Shown here: positions 1 through 9,736 of the stretch, piece by piece | Layout of the letters: the number at the start of each line of letters is the position of its first letter | Position numbering within the stretch: the first letter of the stretch is position 1 | DNA from: Sphingopyxis sp. JAI108 | GTDB taxonomy: Bacteria > Pseudomonadota > Alphaproteobacteria > Sphingomonadales > Sphingomonadaceae | DNA length: 64,000 bases | Reading direction: 5' to 3' | Assembly (NCBI RefSeq): GCF_013410105.1 | Contig: NZ_JACCCJ010000001.1 | Span: 248,001-312,000, forward strand | Notes under the pieces: model-generated | Seen by the model: the letters and a program-made list of their open reading frames with translations, nothing else | The model's database searches: none | Told to the model about the DNA's origin: nothing | Translations under genes and position numbers: made by a program

Positions 1-474
1 CGGCAGTTCGAGCCCGCATCGCGGACAATCCCGAGCATCTTGTACTGGCTATCGGCAAGCCCGCGATCCGGGACGAGGTGGGACCCGGTCGATCCCGCAA
101 AAAATATGCTGCGCCCGTCGCCTATTGCGGTGCCGGCGTGGGCGGACCCAGAATATGTGGCTCATACGATACGATCGTTTGAAAGAACCGGCTTTCGCGG
201 AGGGCTCAACTATTACCGGGCGTTGCCGAAGACCTTCGACCTGACACCGGCTTTCAAGGATGCGCCGATCTATCAGCCAAGCCTCTATATCTGGGGCGAA
301 GCCGATGGTCTCTGCCAGTTCTTCCATCCCGGGGCGCCCTCGCTCGATGATCTTCGCAAAGGGCAGCCCGGACTTTTGGACGCGATCAAGATCGAGAATG
401 CGGGCCACTGGCTACAACATGAAGCCGCGGATCGGGTAAACAGCGAGATCTTGACGTTCCTCAAGAGTCTTTGA
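1..474 (+). CDS. alpha/beta-fold hydrolase, epoxide-hydrolase-like (3' part only)
   Basis: The reading frame is open from the first base of the window, so the gene starts outside it and only about 157 C-terminal residues are seen. They match the end of an alpha/beta hydrolase of the soluble epoxide hydrolase type: a cap-region segment FRGGLNYYRAL, a strand ending in IWGEADGLC that would carry the acid residue, and a C-terminal GHWLQHE holding the catalytic histidine, followed by a helix ending LTFLKSL. The nucleophile region is missing, so the substrate cannot be told. It lies tail to tail with the transaminase gene, 52 bases away. The family call is fairly safe; the epoxide-hydrolase sub-call is a guess from the cap motif. 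Confidence 0.75.
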   Translation, partial: RQFEPASRTIPSILYWLSASPRSGTRWDPVDPAKNMLRPSPIAVPAWADPEYVAHTIRSFERTGFRGGLNYYRALPKTFDLTPAFKDAPIYQPSLYIWGEADGLCQFFHPGAPSLDDLRKGQPGLLDAIKIENAGHWLQHEAADRVNSEILTFLKSL

Positions 475-526
475 CGGGCCGGTTCGACGGAGCAGCGTCG
501 TCAGGTGGACGAAAGAGCGGGCCCCG

Positions 527-1861
527 TCATGCAACGCGACTGAGCGCCTCGCTGACGACCTCAACCATTTGCTCGATATGGTCCTGTTCAGCGATGAGGG
601 GTGGTGACAGGGCGATGATATCGCCGGTCACGCGGATCAGGAGTCCGCGCTCGAAGCAATCGACGAATATGTCGTAAGCGCGGGCTCCCGGCGCCCCGGG
701 ACGGGATGCGATCTCGATTCCGGCCACGAACCCGATCGTGCGAATGTCGACGACATGTGGCGCGCCGCGCAGGCTGTGGAGGGTATCGTGCCAATGATCC
801 GCGCCAGCTGCGGCGCGGGTGAGCAGTTCTTCCGATCGATAGATATCGAGCGTCGCGAGGCCTGCCGCGCAGGCCGCGGGGTGGCCGGAATAGGTGTAAC
901 CGTGAAACAGTTCAATCTGGTCCTGTGGCCCGTTCATCATAGCGTCGTGAACCGACCGTCGGACAAAGACGGCTCCCATTGGAAGGGCGCCATTGGTCAG
1001 CCCCTTGGCGGCCGTGATGATGTCCGGAACCACCCCGAAGTAATCCGCCGCGAACGGCGTCCCCAGCCGCCCGAATCCGGTTATCACTTCATCGAAGATG
1101 AGGAGAATGCCGTGGCGATCGCAAATCGAGCGCAGGCGCTGGAGATAGCCTTTCGGCGGAATCAGAACACCGGTGGACCCGGCAACGGGTTCGACGATAA
1201 CGGCGGCGATCGTCTCGGCGCCATGAAGCCCGACCAGCCGCTCCAGATCGTCGGCCAGCTCGCGGCCGTGCTCGGGCTGCCCCCGGCTGAACGCGTTGCG
1301 CGCAGGATCGTGGGTGTGGCGCAGATGGTCTGCCCCAGGAAGCTGCGGGAACGCCCGTCGATTGTTGACGAGCCCGCCCACGGTGATCCCGCCGAAGCCG
1401 ACACCATGATAACCCCGCTCGCGCCCGATCAGGCGGGTGCGTGTTCCCTGGCCGATCGCCCTCTGATAGGCGAGCGCGATCTTCAGCGCGGTGTCGACGG
1501 ATTCCGAGCCCGAGCCGGTGAAGAATATCCGGTCGAGCCCGGCGCCGGGTCCTCCCGGAGCAAGTGCGGCCAGCCGCTCGGCGAATTCGAAAGCGAGCGG
1601 ATGTCCCATCTGGAAGGATGGGGCATAGTCCAGCGTCATCAGCTGGCGCTCGACAGCCGATGCGATCGTTTCGCGGCCATGTCCGGCGTTGACGCACCAA
1701 AGTCCGGCAGTGCCATCCAGAACCTTCCGCCCGTCATCGGATGTGAAATGCATACCCTGCGCGCTCACGAGCTGGCGGGGGGCGGCCTTGAACTGGCGAT
1801 TTGCCGTGAATGGCATCCAGTAGCTTTGAAGGTCTGGCGATCGGGAAGCGTGGGTGGACAT
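527..1861 (-). CDS. omega-amino acid:pyruvate aminotransferase (class III, PLP-dependent)
   Basis: A 444-residue class III aminotransferase. The N-terminal YWMPFTANRQFKAAPR stretch and the following VLDGTAGLWCVNAGHGR closely resemble the beta-alanine/omega-amino-acid:pyruvate transaminases. The cofactor site is complete: GSGSESVDTALK for phosphate contact, D257 in IFDEVITGFGRLG for the pyridine nitrogen, and K286 in AAKGLTNGALPMG as Schiff-base lysine. It should move an amino group from an omega-amino acid or amine to pyruvate. The ATG at 1861 has an AAAGGA site just upstream. It follows the SRPBCC gene by 42 bases and is probably the last gene of the minus-strand operon. Family confidence is high; the natural donor is unknown. 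Confidence 0.92.
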   Translation of the reverse strand: MSTHASRSPDLQSYWMPFTANRQFKAAPRQLVSAQGMHFTSDDGRKVLDGTAGLWCVNAGHGRETIASAVERQLMTLDYAPSFQMGHPLAFEFAERLAALAPGGPGAGLDRIFFTGSGSESVDTALKIALAYQRAIGQGTRTRLIGRERGYHGVGFGGITVGGLVNNRRAFPQLPGADHLRHTHDPARNAFSRGQPEHGRELADDLERLVGLHGAETIAAVIVEPVAGSTGVLIPPKGYLQRLRSICDRHGILLIFDEVITGFGRLGTPFAADYFGVVPDIITAAKGLTNGALPMGAVFVRRSVHDAMMNGPQDQIELFHGYTYSGHPAACAAGLATLDIYRSEELLTRAAAGADHWHDTLHSLRGAPHVVDIRTIGFVAGIEIASRPGAPGARAYDIFVDCFERGLLIRVTGDIIALSPPLIAEQDHIEQMVEVVSEALSRVA

Positions 1862-1903
1862 TCGGTTCCTTTGAAGTGTGGTGAACGCGCTTTCGTGAAG
1901 TGA

Positions 1904-2389
1904 TCAAATCCGCTCGGCTACCTTCGCGCGATAGCCTGTGAGGGTCTGTTCCAGAGCATCGATGGTAGCCGCGATATAGGCTTCGCGGTCTATGCTCGCG
2001 TCTGGAGCCTTGACCGATACGATGACGCTCATGGTTAGTTCGGATCCTCGGGCGGAACTTCGAATCCTATGGTCCAACCAAGCCAATATTCCCGAATCGG
2101 GCGCTTCGACCTTGAGCAGGAAGCGTTCGCCCGGAACCATCTTCACGACCGTTTCGGTGCGGATCATATCTGTGCCCTTGTCCATGACAACGAGGGCGGA
2201 GGCGGTTTCGGAGGGCCAGTTCCCGGTGAGGGGCGAGAAGGACTTGAGGGTCGGCCGATCTGCGAGATTAACGACCTTTTCCCAGACGACGGAACAGGGC
2301 GCATCGATTTCGATGCTAAACTCCGCCTGAACATCCATGACGTCGGTCGATCCGGCCTCCGCCGCCTGATGATCGGGCGCCATCGTCAT
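1904..2389 (-). CDS. SRPBCC-fold (START-like) protein
   Basis: A 161-residue protein starting MTMAPDHQAAE. The frame is open further upstream, but that extension is Arg-rich antisense-type sequence. The ATG at 2389 overlaps the stop of the preceding dipeptidase gene as ATGA, which decides the start. Residues from about 20 onward read as an SRPBCC ligand-binding domain: FSIEIDAPCSVVWEKV at the first strand and helix, a central beta-rich part with GERFLLKVEAP, and a long C-terminal helix of the type seen after AYIAATIDALEQ. There are no catalytic residues to cite. It may bind a hydrophobic intermediate of the pathway, but this rests only on its place between the dipeptidase and the transaminase. 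Confidence 0.75.
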   Translation of the reverse strand: MTMAPDHQAAEAGSTDVMDVQAEFSIEIDAPCSVVWEKVVNLADRPTLKSFSPLTGNWPSETASALVVMDKGTDMIRTETVVKMVPGERFLLKVEAPDSGILAWLDHRIRSSARGSELTMSVIVSVKAPDASIDREAYIAATIDALEQTLTGYRAKVAERI

Positions 2390-3435
2390 TCCACCGCAGC
2401 ATAAACGCGGCGAAAATTGGCGCCGAGAATGCCGGTGACCGCAGACGCCGGGTAACCGTGCCCGAGCATCATTTCCACGAGTTCGGATAATTGCTCCGGC
2501 TGAATGCCGGCGCTGCCGCTGGGAAGCTGCGTTCCGGTTGGATTCGGCCAACCGATTTCGGGCTCGGGCCACGGGATTATGCCATATTTTTGATATGCGT
2601 CCCTGGCGATCGCCGCCCGCATCTCAGGCGATGCCACATTGTCCGTCGCAAGACCGACATGGTCGGGTCCGACCATCGACACAAGATAGTCGATATGGCG
2701 GAACCAGCTTTCCGTGCCGGCCTCCATATCGCCGAGGAACGCGCCGATGCCGACAACGCCGATGACGCCGCCCTTGGCGGCGCAGGCACGGATCTGATCG
2801 TCGTGGATGTTCCGGATGTGGGGAACGAGATTGTAGACCCCCGAGTGCGAGAAGATCGATGGCCGATCGCTGATCTCCATCGCTTCCAGAGTGGAGCGGC
2901 GGCCGGAATGCGAACAATCAACGACCATCCCGATGCGGTTCATTTCCCGAACCAGCTTGCGGCCGAAATTGCTCAGTCCGGCATTGGCGACCTCCGCGCA
3001 TCCGTCGGCGACGAGATTGCGGATATTGTAGGCGAGAAGCATGTGGCGAACGCCGAGCGCATGGAGGACTGTGAGGCGCGAGAAGTCCATGGCGACAGGC
3101 AGCGTTTCCTGGATATGAATCCCGAGTGCGAGCTGCCCCATTTGCCGGGCGCGATCGATTTCTGACACCGAGGATGCGAAACACAACCAATCGGACGCTT
3201 CGGCGGCAACCAGTTCCTTGAACCGGTGGATCGTACCGATCGTGCCCTCGTACGTCGCGGGCCAGTCCGTAAGGGTCAAGGATAGGAAGGAAAATCCTTC
3301 GCGGTAGAAGCGGCGTAGAATATCGAGATCCCAGTTTCGGTCTTCCGGGGACCAGGGCACGGTCATGTCCCAGACCGCGGACGAAGCGATGAGGTCCCTC
3401 GCCGCCGGATCGATATGGATTTTAGATGCCGTCAC
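2386..3435 (-). CDS. M19 (renal dipeptidase) family protein with substituted metal ligands
   Basis: About 349 residues from a GTG start at 3435 (an ATG sits one frame off at 3437). The family is M19 membrane dipeptidase, which cleaves dipeptides including those with D-residues: MVVDCSHSGRRST and PSIFSHSGVYNL hold the two conserved histidines, and GPDHVGLATDN matches the family's IGSDFDG-type strand. Other ligands differ. The N-terminal HxD motif is replaced by VWDMTVPW, and the bridging-glutamate position reads GIHIQ. There is no signal peptide, so it is cytoplasmic. It is followed by the SRPBCC gene with an ATGA overlap. It may be a dipeptidase with a changed metal site or a related amidohydrolase. 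Confidence 0.85.
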   Translation of the reverse strand: MTASKIHIDPAARDLIASSAVWDMTVPWSPEDRNWDLDILRRFYREGFSFLSLTLTDWPATYEGTIGTIHRFKELVAAEASDWLCFASSVSEIDRARQMGQLALGIHIQETLPVAMDFSRLTVLHALGVRHMLLAYNIRNLVADGCAEVANAGLSNFGRKLVREMNRIGMVVDCSHSGRRSTLEAMEISDRPSIFSHSGVYNLVPHIRNIHDDQIRACAAKGGVIGVVGIGAFLGDMEAGTESWFRHIDYLVSMVGPDHVGLATDNVASPEMRAAIARDAYQKYGIIPWPEPEIGWPNPTGTQLPSGSAGIQPEQLSELVEMMLGHGYPASAVTGILGANFRRVYAAVE

Positions 3436-3575
3436 ATGATTTTCCCGAAGCCAATGTCATTGCCAAGACGATAGAAAATATCCCGTTCCCGCCGAGCTCC
3501 ATGGCCGCCTCCATTTGTCCAACGCCGCTGCCAGCCGACTGATTGGCATTTCCCGGCGATAGCTGGCGGCGGGTT

Positions 3576-4283
3576 TCAGCGCGTATGAAGGGCGGACTCC
3601 GGAATGCCTTTTCGGCGCAGGATTGCGTTGAATTGATCCGGCTCGGCCGTTCCCTCGGCAATCGCCTTCATCATTCTTTCCTCTTGCAACGCGTGTTCGC
3701 GCACGAGAGGCAGCAGACCCGCGGCGTCGGCGGCAGGGATGCAGATCACCCCGTCCGGATCTCCCAGGATCAGGTCTCCGGGATTGACGACCATGCCGGC
3801 GCACGAAATCGGCACGTTGATTTCGCCTGGTCCATCCTTGCTGGGCCCGCGATGGTTCACGCCCTTGGCGAAGCACGCCAAGCCGCCTGCGGACAGCTCG
3901 ACCAGGTCACGAACTACGCCATCCACGACGACCCCGGCGAGCCCTTTCGACATGGCAGTGGCGCGCATCTGGCCACCGAAAACCGCCTGGTTCAGCGCCC
4001 CGCCGCCATCGATGACGAGCACGTCTCCCGCCTCGGCGATCTCCAGCGCCTTATGGATCATCAGATTATCGCCCGGCCGCGTTCGCACCGTTACCGCGAT
4101 ACCGCACATCGGCGAATGCCCGTGAAGCGCAGACAGGCCGATCGCGCCGATGCACCGCCCCATGCAGTCCGATGCATGCGCGGTAGGGACGTTGCGGAAC
4201 GCTTCGATCACGTCCGGTTTCAAGGATGATCGGCGTGGAAGGATCTCATATCCCGGCGGCCATGGTATCTGCGCATCAAGCAT
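3576..4283 (-). CDS. RraA / HMG-aldolase family protein
   Basis: A 235-residue member of the RraA/demethylmenaquinone methyltransferase-like fold, which includes 4-hydroxy-4-methyl-2-oxoglutarate (pyruvate) aldolases and oxaloacetate decarboxylases. The signature is clear: GGQMRATAMSKGLAGVVVDG followed by VVRDL, with the Arg-Asp pair that binds substrate and divalent metal in the aldolases, and LVIDGGGALNQAVFGG before it. True RraA (RNase E inhibitor) proteins are about 160 residues. The longer form and the catabolic setting favour an aldolase/decarboxylase acting on a keto acid. It lies between the serine hydrolase (149 bases away) and the M19 gene (140 bases away) on the same strand. Confidence 0.8.
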   Translation of the reverse strand: MLDAQIPWPPGYEILPRRSSLKPDVIEAFRNVPTAHASDCMGRCIGAIGLSALHGHSPMCGIAVTVRTRPGDNLMIHKALEIAEAGDVLVIDGGGALNQAVFGGQMRATAMSKGLAGVVVDGVVRDLVELSAGGLACFAKGVNHRGPSKDGPGEINVPISCAGMVVNPGDLILGDPDGVICIPAADAAGLLPLVREHALQEERMMKAIAEGTAEPDQFNAILRRKGIPESALHTR

Positions 4284-4432
4284 GCTTTGGTTACCCTCGT
4301 TCGATTTACGGTATCTGTTCTGGCGCGTGCGTCGGGGTGCAGGGCGGTTGCTTCGGCTGGCCCCTCACAGCCTCTACTGGGTGACGCCTCGACGGCGGTC
4401 TTGAGCCGAACTCTGCATCGCGCGGCGCCCCA

Positions 4433-6013
4433 TCACACGCGCTGAAACGTCATCGGGCGCAAGCTCCCGCCCGAAAGTTCGAGCGTTTTCGCGCCATCGC
4501 TGAATGCCAGGATCGCATCCACCGGCGTGGCCCCCTCCAGCCGCCCCCGCCAGATATTCTCGGCAATGGGTGCCAGCTTGTAGTGCGCCGTACCGAAGCG
4601 ACCCTCCGACCACATTTCAGCGTTGCCGGATATGAAGACCTCAGCACCTGTCATCTCGCAGCGATATCGTCCGGCAATCGCCTGCGGATCGGTCGCGTTC
4701 GCGGGGGCCACCTTTGCGAGAATGTCGGAGTGACCGAATTCTTTCAGTTCCAATGCAGAGGGGTTGTCACGATCACCGACCAGGACGATCGACTGGCGAT
4801 CGGAAACTCCCACGGCTGCAGGGTGGAGGTGCGTCTCGTCGGCAGCCGCATAGATCATGTCGATGCCGTCCACCGCGACGATCTGCTCGCCGCCGCGCTC
4901 GAACAGCTGGGCGACGCGGCCCGACTCGGTCGAACGAAACACGCCCTGCCGAATTGCGCCGGACGCCGCCGCGCGCCGCGCATCAAGCCCGGGCAGGCAG
5001 GCGTCCATGATCTGGTGCACCAGCCGGGGGGAAATGACGTCGTCCCGATTGACCATCACCACGATGTCGAAACCGGCGCCCGGAACCTTTGTCATCTGGG
5101 CATTGCCGCCAACGACGCCGCCGCTGTGATGAATGGTCGGGACCCCGCGATAATCGGAGGCGATGAGGCCCATTGCATACCCCGTCGAAACTCCGTTCGA
5201 CTGCGTCATCGGCTTAGTCATAAGCCGCCATGTTTCCGGGCTGCCGACGGTCGGCGCATCCATGTGCCGGAGCCAGCGCAGCATATCATCGACCGTGGAG
5301 TAGATGCCGCCTTGCCCACTGCCTTCCAGGAAGCGATGTCCTTTCTGGAAGACGCCATTTGGCCCCTTGGCATGGAGCGTCGCCGCTCCGACGAGAAATT
5401 CAAGTTCGAACGATCGCAGCAGCGTATCGTGAAGGCCCAGGGGTTCGAAAATACGCTGCCGCAGCACGTCGCGAAACGCTTGCCCCGTGACCTTTTCGAT
5501 GACCGCGGCGAGGATCACATACCCACCATTGTTATAGCTGAAGCGCGTTCCGGGGTCGGAGTTCACATCATCGACGTCGCGGTAGATCGATAGGGTTTCG
5601 GCAGCTGTGACTTGATTGCTGACCCCGCTGAACAGCGAGATGATGTCATAGGTATCGCGTAGCCCACCCAGATGCCCCATCAACTGATGCATGGTGACGC
5701 GGTGGGTCAGCGGGTGCAATTCCGGCAGATGTTGTCCCACTGGGTCTTCGAGGCTGACGCGGCCCTCCTCGGCGAGGAGCATAAAAGCCAGACAGGTGAA
5801 ATGCTTGGTGATGGAACCGATCGACATGCGCGTCGCCGGAGTTAGGGCGATCGGCAGTTCCATGTTCGCCAGACCGAACCCCTTGCGGTAAACAGGTGTT
5901 CCGCCGATCGCGATCCCTACCGCGCAACCGGCCCCATGGCTCTGGTCCACATTCGCAAAAATCGCATCGATCGCCTTTTCATCGAATTCGATCCGGAATT
6001 TGTCATCGCCCAT
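4433..6013 (-). CDS. beta-lactamase-fold serine hydrolase (class C / D-aminopeptidase type)
   Basis: 526 residues from the ATG at 6013, chosen because AGGAG lies nine bases upstream; the frame stays open upstream to 6199 but that part is low-complexity. The beta-lactamase/esterase fold shows SIGSITKHF with the SxxK nucleophile and base, FSYNNGGYVIL as the YxN motif, and HHSGGVVGG near the third motif. A C-terminal domain of about 150 residues follows, as in D-aminopeptidase and DUF3471-type proteins. There is no signal peptide. Likely activities are cleavage of D-amino-acid or other amide and ester bonds. The gene follows the MFS carrier by 13 bases and should be co-transcribed with it and the S9 peptidase. 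Confidence 0.88.
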   Translation of the reverse strand: MGDDKFRIEFDEKAIDAIFANVDQSHGAGCAVGIAIGGTPVYRKGFGLANMELPIALTPATRMSIGSITKHFTCLAFMLLAEEGRVSLEDPVGQHLPELHPLTHRVTMHQLMGHLGGLRDTYDIISLFSGVSNQVTAAETLSIYRDVDDVNSDPGTRFSYNNGGYVILAAVIEKVTGQAFRDVLRQRIFEPLGLHDTLLRSFELEFLVGAATLHAKGPNGVFQKGHRFLEGSGQGGIYSTVDDMLRWLRHMDAPTVGSPETWRLMTKPMTQSNGVSTGYAMGLIASDYRGVPTIHHSGGVVGGNAQMTKVPGAGFDIVVMVNRDDVISPRLVHQIMDACLPGLDARRAAASGAIRQGVFRSTESGRVAQLFERGGEQIVAVDGIDMIYAAADETHLHPAAVGVSDRQSIVLVGDRDNPSALELKEFGHSDILAKVAPANATDPQAIAGRYRCEMTGAEVFISGNAEMWSEGRFGTAHYKLAPIAENIWRGRLEGATPVDAILAFSDGAKTLELSGGSLRPMTFQRV

Positions 6014-6026
6014 AAGCGATCTCCTG

Positions 6027-7400
6027 TTATTGGGATTTCGGGGCATGCGGAGCCAAGGTGGCTGCCATTGGGTCGAGGGCCGTCGTGGAGAGCGCCGCTT
6101 CGGCGGACACCGCGCCGCCGACGGCTTCAGCCTGTCCTGCTTGGGCGGTTTCGATCGTCGTGACGTCTTCCAGGACGGTTTTCCTGGCGAGCCACACATG
6201 CCATCCGCACCAGAAATAGCCCGGCGTGAGCATGAGCAGCGCGTAACGAAGGGATTCTTGTCCCAGCCACGGATTTAGCGCATCGCTGAGGACGCCCGTC
6301 GCCAGTGGACCCAGGCCAAGGCCGATCAGGTTCGAAAAGAGCAACAGGATTGCAAAGGCGGCCGCGCGCATCCGTGGGTGGACCAGTGATTGGACCGTCG
6401 CGTAGAGGGGGCCGGCGATGGTGTAACCAGCGAGGTGACCGACAGCCAGAAGGGCGAATGTCAGATAGACGTTGTGGGACAGATAGCTGAGCGCTGCGGT
6501 AACCCCGCAGAAGCTGTAGACGAGCGCCATCCCGGTCAGTTGAAGGCGCTCGTTCTGGGCTGCGAAACGCGTGGCCAGATGTCCGCCCATGTAGATGCCT
6601 AACGCGCCCCCTACACCGTAAATGGCGGCAAACCAGGCTCCCAACTCGCCGGTGTTCAGGCCAAAGCTTCGAATGAAGAAGGTCGGCGCCCACTGCCCCA
6701 TACCGGTGCCGAAGAAGGATGCGACAGACCAGCAAAAGAACAGGTTGCGAAAGCTGTGGTTGCGCCACAAGGTGCTGAATACGGCGCGCAGCGACGGTTG
6801 CTCGACAGGTGCCGCCGATATTTTGGTTTGTCGACGGGGCTCGCGCAAAACCAATGCGGCCAGAACGGCGGGCACGAGGCCTGGAAGCCCCATCGCGAGG
6901 AAGGTGACGCGCCAGCCATAGACTTCAGTAATCCAACCGGCAGCCAGATAGCCGAAAAACAGGCCGATGCTCGAACCCAGCATGAATATGCTGGCGGCCC
7001 GAGGGCGCTCGGCGCGACTGAAATAGTCTGCGATCAACGAATTGGCGGTGGGCGAGCACCCTGCCTCGCCTACCGCCAGGCCGACACGGCAGAGCAGAAG
7101 TTGCACGAAGCTCGATGCGAGACCGCAGAGCGAAACCATGACGCTCCAGATCGACATGGCGGCCGTTATGATGACGGTGCGATTGCCGCGGTCTGCCCAG
7201 CGGGCAATGGGCAAACCCATGATGGAATAGAACAGCGCGAAGGCCATCCCCGACAGGAAGCCGAGCTCGGTATCGCTCAGATTGAGGTCGAGCTTGATCG
7301 ATTGCAGCACTAACCCGATGACGACGTTATCGATCGTCGTGAATGCCTGGACGACCACCAGGATCCCCAGCATATAATATCGGTAGTTGCCGTCTTTCAT
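6027..7400 (-). CDS. spinster-type MFS transporter
   Basis: 457 residues from the ATG at 7400, which overlaps the S9 peptidase stop as ATGA; a longer open frame upstream is peptidase sequence read in another frame. About twelve hydrophobic segments are visible. The loop between segments 2 and 3 reads LPIARWADRGNR, a DxxxR-type major facilitator motif, and segment 5 has VGEAGCSPTANSLI, both typical of the spinster-like MFS group common in sphingomonads. It probably moves a peptide fragment or organic acid across the inner membrane for the hydrolases on either side. The substrate cannot be read from the sequence. Confidence 0.9.
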   Translation of the reverse strand: MKDGNYRYYMLGILVVVQAFTTIDNVVIGLVLQSIKLDLNLSDTELGFLSGMAFALFYSIMGLPIARWADRGNRTVIITAAMSIWSVMVSLCGLASSFVQLLLCRVGLAVGEAGCSPTANSLIADYFSRAERPRAASIFMLGSSIGLFFGYLAAGWITEVYGWRVTFLAMGLPGLVPAVLAALVLREPRRQTKISAAPVEQPSLRAVFSTLWRNHSFRNLFFCWSVASFFGTGMGQWAPTFFIRSFGLNTGELGAWFAAIYGVGGALGIYMGGHLATRFAAQNERLQLTGMALVYSFCGVTAALSYLSHNVYLTFALLAVGHLAGYTIAGPLYATVQSLVHPRMRAAAFAILLLFSNLIGLGLGPLATGVLSDALNPWLGQESLRYALLMLTPGYFWCGWHVWLARKTVLEDVTTIETAQAGQAEAVGGAVSAEAALSTTALDPMAATLAPHAPKSQ

Positions 7401-9736
7401 GAAGCTGGCAATGCTGAGGTGGAAGCCTGTAAATTGGCCGCAAAAAAGCGGACGATCTTTTCTACAAGATATCTTTTGCTGACCGCTCCATATGCATGAT
7501 ATTGCTCGGGTAACATCACAAATTCGTGCTGTTTTCCGGACTTTATGAGCGCATCGCTCATCTTGACCGCATCGTGCCACATGGCGACGTCATTGGTGCC
7601 AGCAGCGAGCATCAGTTCGCCCTTCAGACGAGACGCCTCGCCAATCACATCGGCGTCGTCATATGCGAGCTTGGTCTCTTCACCGGGAACCCCGCCTAGG
7701 TAAGGCTCGCTCAGGAAAACGCTGTAGCAATCCAGCCCCGGTGCCGATGCTACGCCTGCCTTGTACAGATCAGGCTCGTCGAGAAGGCTCGCGATCGTGT
7801 AGTAGCCACCCCAGGAATGTCCCCAGATGCCGACGCGATCCATGTCCATCCATGGGCGATCCGTTGCGAGGTTGCGCAGCGCCGCGGCGTGGTCGGCCGT
7901 AACGTGGCGCCGCCAGTCCCGGTAAACGGCATCGTGGAATGCCTTCGAGCGTTCCGGTGTGCCTCGGGCGTCGAGTGTCACAACAACATAGCCGAGTTGC
8001 GGAAGTGCATGCTTGAGCGTCAGCATGCTGCGATTTTCGATTTCGAAGTCATGCGGCACACAGGCCGTCTGCGGCCCGCCGTAGATATATTCGATTACGG
8101 GATAACGCTTGGCGGGATCGAAATCGCGCGGCTTGAACAGAAGGCCCCAGAGATCGGTCTCGCCATCGGCAGCCTTGACGCAGAATTGCTCGGGTGGTGC
8201 CCACCCGGTTGCCTTCAGTTCGGTGAGGTCCGTCCCGGGGAAGCGATGCAAATTGCGGCCATCATTGCTGCACACGGAACTTTGCGGTCCGCTGTCCGGC
8301 CGCGAAACCGTCGTTATGAAACAACCGAAATCCGGCGACAATTGAATCTCGTGGACTCCTTCACCTTCCGTCAGGCGTTCGGCTTGGCCTCCGGCAAGCG
8401 ACACACGGCACAGGTGGGTATCGTAAGGCCTTGCTTGATCATGGTGCGCCGTAAAATAGACCATGCCCGCTTCGACATCGACACCCTGGACCTCGCATAC
8501 CGGCCAGTCACCCGATGTAACCTGATTTAGCAAACTGCCATCAAGAGCATAGTGATAGAGATGCTTCCATCCGTCGCGCTCGGATTCCCAGAGGAAGCCG
8601 AGGTCATTGGGCAGGGTAGTGCAGCCGCTGCGCCCGCAAATGACGTCGTGCTGAATTCGAACGAAGGTTTCGGCAGTTTCGGAGATTATCGACCGGACGG
8701 CGCCCGTTGCCGGATCGGCGCCAAACAGCGTGCCGGTTCGAAAATCGCGCGAGAATTGCGCAAAATAGACTTCCCGACCGGTTTCGTGCCAACCGATGAA
8801 GAGGATGAAGCGATCCGCGATCTCGACATCGATCCGTACCGGCCGGCGGCTCAGCACGTCGAACACAAATGGCTCGTAAGTCGGCAGGCTGTCGCCCGCT
8901 CGGGCCATTCTGAGCCACTCCACCGAATCGCGATAGCCGAGCATGTGCGTGCGGCTGATGGGCGCTGTGGCCCTTGCGTCGAACTTGGTTGCAAAGAACC
9001 GCAGGCTATCGGGGGACCATGAGCTCGCCGTGTCGCGCACCACGCCGCCGAGCAGCGAGCTCGGCGTTTCGACATCCCACTCATGGGCCTCTTCACCATC
9101 GCGCGTGATAATCTCGATCTGCCCGTCGTCCGCACTCCGCAAGCAAAGGTTGTGATCCCGCAGAGACAGGAACCAGCGACCGTCAGAAGACTTTATTTCC
9201 GGCGCGCTCCAGCGATTTCCGAAGCAGTTGGGCCGGGTGAAAGTTCCCGGAGCGGTCGGCGACTGAGACAGGTTCGCCAACCAGCTATCGGTCCGGTTGG
9301 GTGACGGCACCGGCGTAATGCGATAGGTCTCGAGATCAAGTTCATAGCCTTGGCCGCCGTAAGTGAAGCATATGCTGCTGTCCTCGGAAAGCCTCATCGC
9401 TTCGAACGGCAAGCCATGATCTGACGGCGCGTGACCCGTCAGGCGCTGCAGCGAATTTCGCGCGCGCTCCATGTCGATCAGGCCGGCAACACTGCCGTCT
9501 TTGGGGTCGAATATCTTGAGAACGGCTTCGGGGGGCGCCCCTTCGGAAAACCAGAAGCGTCCGTCGCGCATCCAGTTTGCGGCCACACGCCTGTTCTGAA
9601 TCGCGTGCGACCAGCTGAGAACCCGCTCAAAGGAGGCCAGCTCGTCGTTGGAATGCACGAGGGCATTTCCATCCTCAGCGACGCGGTCTCGTACGACTTC
9701 GGGTGGCCGGATTGCTTCGTCTGGCTGATTGAACAC
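7397..9736 (-). CDS. S9 family prolyl peptidase, DPP4-like
   Basis: An N-terminal beta-propeller (DPPIV_N type) is followed by a C-terminal alpha/beta-hydrolase domain. Counting from a GTG at 9736 (779 residues), the nucleophile is S641 in GHSWGGYY, the acid is in GTNDVAMWHD and the histidine in PEQYHAYG. Such enzymes release Xaa-Pro or Xaa-Ala dipeptides, or cleave other imino-acid bonds. An ATG at 9799 is in frame, but the region from there to 9736 holds a candidate operator and reads like leader. The GTG has AGGGAG ten bases upstream, so I prefer it, at moderate confidence. No signal peptide is seen. It is first in the operon S9-MFS-serine hydrolase. Confidence 0.88.
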   Translation of the reverse strand: MFNQPDEAIRPPEVVRDRVAEDGNALVHSNDELASFERVLSWSHAIQNRRVAANWMRDGRFWFSEGAPPEAVLKIFDPKDGSVAGLIDMERARNSLQRLTGHAPSDHGLPFEAMRLSEDSSICFTYGGQGYELDLETYRITPVPSPNRTDSWLANLSQSPTAPGTFTRPNCFGNRWSAPEIKSSDGRWFLSLRDHNLCLRSADDGQIEIITRDGEEAHEWDVETPSSLLGGVVRDTASSWSPDSLRFFATKFDARATAPISRTHMLGYRDSVEWLRMARAGDSLPTYEPFVFDVLSRRPVRIDVEIADRFILFIGWHETGREVYFAQFSRDFRTGTLFGADPATGAVRSIISETAETFVRIQHDVICGRSGCTTLPNDLGFLWESERDGWKHLYHYALDGSLLNQVTSGDWPVCEVQGVDVEAGMVYFTAHHDQARPYDTHLCRVSLAGGQAERLTEGEGVHEIQLSPDFGCFITTVSRPDSGPQSSVCSNDGRNLHRFPGTDLTELKATGWAPPEQFCVKAADGETDLWGLLFKPRDFDPAKRYPVIEYIYGGPQTACVPHDFEIENRSMLTLKHALPQLGYVVVTLDARGTPERSKAFHDAVYRDWRRHVTADHAAALRNLATDRPWMDMDRVGIWGHSWGGYYTIASLLDEPDLYKAGVASAPGLDCYSVFLSEPYLGGVPGEETKLAYDDADVIGEASRLKGELMLAAGTNDVAMWHDAVKMSDALIKSGKQHEFVMLPEQYHAYGAVSKRYLVEKIVRFFAANLQASTSALPAS

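Noticed and set aside
755..1903. A 382-codon open frame antisense to the omega-transaminase
   Set aside because: Same shadow effect; the transaminase on the other strand has all its catalytic motifs.
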